38,198 nucleotides of DNA from an uncultured Verrucomicrobia subdivision 3 bacterium. GTDB taxonomy: Bacteria; Verrucomicrobiota; Verrucomicrobiae; Limisphaerales; UBA11358. The notes beneath the pieces were generated by a model. That model was not told where the DNA came from. It saw only the letters and a program-made list of their open reading frames with translations, and searched no databases. The stretch lies in contig CAIXPZ010000207.1 of the NCBI GenBank assembly GCA_903921455.1, positions 1 through 38,198 on the forward strand, in the 5' to 3' direction. Numbering within the stretch: the stretch's first letter is position 1; every line of letters begins with the position of its first letter. The position numbers and the translations under genes are program-made. This document shows positions 35,104 to 38,198 of this stretch, one piece after another.

Positions 35104-36207
35104 TCAGGAATTTTTCGGCTTCGGCAGTCTGACGGTCACGGTGGTGCCGGCTTCCTTGCTGCTGGTGAGTGCGAGCCGTCCGCCGTGCAATTCCGCCAGC
35201 TTTTTCGCGATGGCCAGACCCAGGCCGAGACCTTGTTGGTCCTCCATTTTGCGCTCAAATTGGACGTAGGCGTCGATCCGCCGGATGTGTTCCGTGGACA
35301 GCCCGCGTCCGTGGTCGCGCACGGAAAATTCGATGTCGTCGCCCGCCGCCTTCAAGCCGACCTTTACCGCTGAACCCGGTTCGGAAAATTTAAAGGCATT
35401 CTGCACCAGTTCGGACACGATCTTCTTGAAATACTCCTCGGCCATGGCCAGCGGTGCTTCCGCGAGTTCCAGCTTCAGGTCCGGCAGTCGGCTGGCCGTT
35501 TCCGCCTGCGTCACGGCGGTGGTGCGGACGATTTGGGCCGGTTGGGCGATTTTTGCCGAGCGTAAAGCGATGACGCTGTCGGCATCCGTCGCCACGATCT
35601 CCAGCCGCGCGTAAAACAGAAAGTTTTCGATGAGGCGTTCCAGGCGCTGGCCGGATTTGCTGATCTCCTGGCCCATCTCGGCGATGGTGGCGGTGCCGAG
35701 CGTGGCGGCGGAAGTGGTGAGCAGCTCCGCGTTGGAAATGATGCCGTTGAGCGGGGTGCGCATCTCGTGCGGCATCATCATGGAGATATGCGTGCGCAGC
35801 GTGGTAAGTTTTCGCTCCGCATCTGCGCGGACAGTTTTGGCCTTGCGCAAGCGGGCGTTCACCGCGGCGTAGAGTTCATCCACCTTGAAGGGCTTGGGCA
35901 GGTAGTCATCCGCGCCCAGCTCCATGCCGTGCCGCATGCCGGCGGAATCAGCCATGCCCGTCATCAGGATGAACGGGATGGCCGCCGTGGCGGCGTCCTC
36001 GCGCAATTTCTCCAGCGTGGTGTAGCCGGAGCCGGCCTTGTCCATGTTGACGTCGCAGAGGATCAGGTCGGGCAGGAATTTGCGGGCCTTGGCATCGCCG
36101 TCAATGCTATCCACGGCTTCAATGACTTCAAAGCCCTGCCGTTCCAAGGCCAGCCGGATCATCTCGCGCAACCAGGATTCGTCATCAATGACCAGGATTT
36201 TGTTCAT
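35104..36207 (-). CDS. Soluble receiver-histidine kinase hybrid (REC-HisKA-HATPase)
   Basis: 367 aa, ATG start. Residues 1-122 form a receiver domain: acidic pair D8-D9, phospho-acceptor D52 in LILCDVNMD, T83 in LMTG and K105 in LPKPFK. A short helical linker leads to a HisKA domain with H147 in PHEMRTPLNGI and then an HATPase_c domain with N-box SELVQNAFKFS, G1-box RDHGRGL and G2-box QGLGLGLAIAKKLAELHGG. There is no membrane segment and no sensory PAS or GAF domain, so it is probably switched by phosphotransfer to its own receiver from an upstream kinase. All catalytic residues are present. The gene is single; gltA lies 76 bp upstream on the same strand. Target and signal cannot be read from sequence. 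Confidence 0.93.
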   Translation of the reverse strand: MNKILVIDDESWLREMIRLALERQGFEVIEAVDSIDGDAKARKFLPDLILCDVNMDKAGSGYTTLEKLREDAATAAIPFILMTGMADSAGMRHGMELGADDYLPKPFKVDELYAAVNARLRKAKTVRADAERKLTTLRTHISMMMPHEMRTPLNGIISNAELLTTSAATLGTATIAEMGQEISKSGQRLERLIENFLFYARLEIVATDADSVIALRSAKIAQPAQIVRTTAVTQAETASRLPDLKLELAEAPLAMAEEYFKKIVSELVQNAFKFSEPGSAVKVGLKAAGDDIEFSVRDHGRGLSTEHIRRIDAYVQFERKMEDQQGLGLGLAIAKKLAELHGGRLALTSSKEAGTTVTVRLPKPKNS

Positions 36208-36283
36208 GGCAGATTATCGCCGACCGGGGCGATTTTTACGAATGTTTCCTGCAGCGGCGAAAAGAAACGCTGGCTTTAATTTT

Positions 36284-37579
36284 TTATTTCCGCTGTTCGA
36301 GCGGCACATAATCATTGATCGTCTTGCCGGTGTAAATCTGGCGCGGACGGTAAATGCGGCTTTTCGGTTCCTCCATGATCTCCTTGTAGTTCGCAATCCA
36401 GCCGGGCATGCGGCCGATGGCGAAAATCACGGTGAACATCTCCAGCGGAATCCCGATGGCGCGCATGATGATGCCGCTGTAAAAATCCACGTTCGGGTAT
36501 AGCTTTCGTTCGACGAAATACGAATCCTTCAACGCCGCCTCTTCCAGCTTCTTCGCGATGGCCAGCAACGGGTCGGTGATATGCAATTTCGCCAGCACGT
36601 CGTCGCAGGCCTTCTTGATGATGGTGGCGCGCGGGTCGTGGTTTTTATACACGCGGTGGCCGAAGCCCATCAGTTTTTTGCCGCTGTTCTTGTCCTTCGC
36701 CGCCGTGATGAATTTCGAGCCGTCGTCGCCTTCCCGGTGAATCTGTTCGAGCATCTCCAGCACTGCTTGGTTCGCGCCGCCGTGCAGCGGCCCCCAGAGC
36801 GCGCACACCCCGGCGGCGCAACTCGCAAACAGATTCGCCTGGCTCGATGCCACCATGCGGACGGTGGAGGTCGAACAATTTTGCTCGTGATCCGCGTGCA
36901 GCAGGAAAATCAGATCCAGCGCCTTGACCACTTCCGGCTTCAATTCGAAATCTTCATACGGCATCGAGAACAGCATGTGCAGGAAGTTCTCGGTGTATTT
37001 GTAATGCTGCTTCGGATAAATCAGCGGCAGCCCCTTCGATTTGCGATACGAATACGCCGCGATGGTCCGCACTTGCGAAATCAGCTTGGCCACATAAATG
37101 TCGAACTGCTTGTTCTTGCCCCATTTCCAGTTCATCAGGCCGTCGTCAAAGCAGCTCGCCGCGTTGATCATCGAGGACAGAATCGCCATCGGGTGGGCGC
37201 CCGAGGGAAAACCCTCGAAATGATACTTCATGTCCTCGTGCAGATACTGGTGTTCCGTCAGCAGATCCGAAAAAACTTTCAACTGCGCCTGCGTCGGCAG
37301 GGTGCCGTAAATGATCAGAAACGCCGTCTCGACGAAGGAGGAGTTCTCCGCCATCTGCTCGATGGGGATGCCGCGATAGCGCAGGATGCCCTGGTCGCCG
37401 TCAATGAACGTGATGTTGCTGACGCACGAGCCGGTGTTGCCGTAGCCGTCGTCGATCGTGATGTAGCCCGTGTTGGCGCGCAGCGCCGACACGTCCACCG
37501 CTTTTTCATTCTCGCTGCCGGTCAGCGTCGGCAGGTGGTAAACTTTTCCATCCAGTTCAATTTTCGCTTCGTTGCTCAT
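36284..37579 (-). CDS. gltA: Citrate synthase (type II, hexameric type)
   Basis: 431 aa, ATG start, with GAAGGAG 2-8 nt upstream. It condenses acetyl-CoA and oxaloacetate to citrate, the entry step of the TCA cycle. The N-terminal beta domain ([20 protein letters not shown]) is the Gram-negative hexameric type. Catalytic residues are visible: His266 in [11 protein letters not shown], His308 in [14 protein letters not shown] and Asp365 in YPNVDFYSG. The substrate-binding block [15 protein letters not shown] (227-241) is intact. Length and motifs match E. coli GltA (427 aa). Nothing unusual. Upstream neighbours on the same strand are the cysteine-rich small protein and the chorismate-utilising enzyme, separated by 111 bp. 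Confidence 0.97.
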   Translation of the reverse strand: MSNEAKIELDGKVYHLPTLTGSENEKAVDVSALRANTGYITIDDGYGNTGSCVSNITFIDGDQGILRYRGIPIEQMAENSSFVETAFLIIYGTLPTQAQLKVFSDLLTEHQYLHEDMKYHFEGFPSGAHPMAILSSMINAASCFDDGLMNWKWGKNKQFDIYVAKLISQVRTIAAYSYRKSKGLPLIYPKQHYKYTENFLHMLFSMPYEDFELKPEVVKALDLIFLLHADHEQNCSTSTVRMVASSQANLFASCAAGVCALWGPLHGGANQAVLEMLEQIHREGDDGSKFITAAKDKNSGKKLMGFGHRVYKNHDPRATIIKKACDDVLAKLHITDPLLAIAKKLEEAALKDSYFVERKLYPNVDFYSGIIMRAIGIPLEMFTVIFAIGRMPGWIANYKEIMEEPKSRIYRPRQIYTGKTINDYVPLEQRK

Positions 37580-37690
37580 AGCTCCTTCTTTAAGTTAAAA
37601 TGTTTCCTTTATTTAAAAGAAAATTTGCCGGTGAATAGGAAAATTGCAAGCCGTGAAAGCGGAAAACACCAAAAATTCCGCGTCCCGCCG

Positions 37691-37849
37691 TCATTCCTCG
37701 CGCCCGTCGCCGTGTCCCGCACAGCCACATCCGGCTAGCTGAATGCAATCCGTGCAAAGTGTCCGGCCCGCGAACTCCCTCGCCTCAAAACTGCCGCAGC
37801 GCTCGCACGCGGCGCATTCCTTCGGTTTGTTTTCGCTGGCCAAACTCAC
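37691..37849 (-). CDS. Small cysteine-rich, zinc-ribbon-like protein (52 aa)
   Basis: GTG start at 37849, forming a GTGA overlap with the TGA stop (37846-37848) of the preceding gene, the usual layout of translational coupling. It encodes C12-x2-C15-x2-C18 and C32-x2-C35, then C41, C43 and H46 ([33 protein letters not shown]). Such paired CxxC knuckles suggest a single zinc ribbon or similar metal site. The whole protein is hydrophilic with no signal peptide. Similar short Cys-rich proteins are, from memory, common in Verrucomicrobia, but I know no function. Coupling to a chorismate-utilising enzyme gene may only reflect position. Confidence 0.65.
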   Translation of the reverse strand: MSLASENKPKECAACERCGSFEAREFAGRTLCTDCIQLAGCGCAGHGDGREE

Positions 37850-38198
37850 GCCTGGGAAAAATTCTCCGCCAGCGCGATGGCCTTGCGCATCGCCATGGAC
37901 TTGTTGACCGTCTCCTGAAATTCCGCCTCCGGTGTCGAGTCGTTCACCCAGCCGCCGCCGGCCTGCACATACGCCTTGCCGTCCTTGATGAGCGCGGTGC
38001 GGATGGTGATGCAAGTGTCGAGATTGCCGTTGAAAGAAAAATAACCGACGGCGCCAGCATAAGTGCCGCGCGTGGTGCCTTAGATTTCGGAAATGCTCTG
38101 CATCGCGCGGATCTTCGGCGCGCCGCTGACCGTGCCGGCGGGGAACGTGGCGCGCATCAAATCGTAATTTGATTTGCCGGCCGAAATTTTTCCTTCCA
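37846..38198 (-). pseudogene. 3' end of anthranilate/aminodeoxychorismate synthase component I (trpE/pabB-type) with in-frame TAA
   Basis: The window holds only the last part of the gene; the N-terminus is beyond the right edge. The frame reads [20 protein letters not shown], then [10 protein letters not shown], then TAA (38080-38082), then [20 protein letters not shown] through [19 protein letters not shown] and a TGA. The motifs on both sides are the conserved chorismate-binding block ([12 protein letters not shown] and YAGAVGYF), and the family normally has E at the TAA position (GAA to TAA is one base). So 77 conserved residues follow the stop without any frameshift. Either the gene was recently inactivated, or there is a base error in the sequence. 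TrpE versus PabB cannot be told from this fragment. The true stop overlaps the next gene's GTG. Confidence 0.85.

Overview
The window looks like a piece of a Verrucomicrobiota chromosome, most likely the Pedosphaera/Limisphaerales side (former subdivision 3). This is inferred from gene content, not from a search. It is GC-rich and has a Gram-negative envelope gene (waaA). It also has a pseudopilin of the kind multiplied in Verrucomicrobia and Planctomycetes, very long exported proteins built of autotransporter-associated beta-strand repeats, a GH106-type rhamnosidase and a soluble receiver-kinase hybrid.

Positions 1-15000, all on the minus strand, form an exported polysaccharide-handling locus. 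In transcription order it holds a giant beta-strand-repeat protein (about 2,395 aa), a BNR_4-type secreted protein, a pseudopilin, a large secreted protein with a probable alpha/alpha-toroid enzyme domain fused to the same repeats, and a GH128/Asl1-like glycosidase cut by the left edge. The last three genes are 6 and 16 bp apart and should be co-transcribed. Three of the proteins share a C-terminal tail type. The locus is readable as a surface or secreted glycan-degradation unit.

Positions 15400-23300, still minus strand, hold a periplasmic prolyl oligopeptidase, a CAU-anticodon tRNA that carries the acceptor-stem features of tRNA-Ile2, an exported Ig-like/beta-repeat protein, the primary sigma factor (rpoD) and the Kdo transferase (waaA).

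Positions 23314-24763 are a 1.45-kb stretch with no confident gene, less GC-rich than its surroundings and full of repeats. It contains a strictly 21-bp-phased array of eight units (conserved 12-nt core, variable 9 nt) and a decayed-looking small membrane-protein frame bounded by 10-bp inverted repeats. It is the least explained part of the window.

Positions 24764-36207 start with a divergent pair, an NhaD/CitMHS-type ion transporter (minus) and mfd (plus). Then come a GH106-type glycosidase, sucD without sucC, a YggT-family membrane protein (all plus) and a receiver-histidine kinase hybrid (minus). The N-terminal third of mfd carries several short palindromic elements in frame, including a REPIN-like doublet of exactly 159 bp.

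Positions 36284-38198, minus strand, hold citrate synthase (gltA), a 52-aa cysteine-rich protein whose start overlaps the stop of the gene before it, and the 3' end of an anthranilate/aminodeoxychorismate synthase component I gene. That last gene is interrupted by an in-frame TAA in an otherwise intact reading frame.
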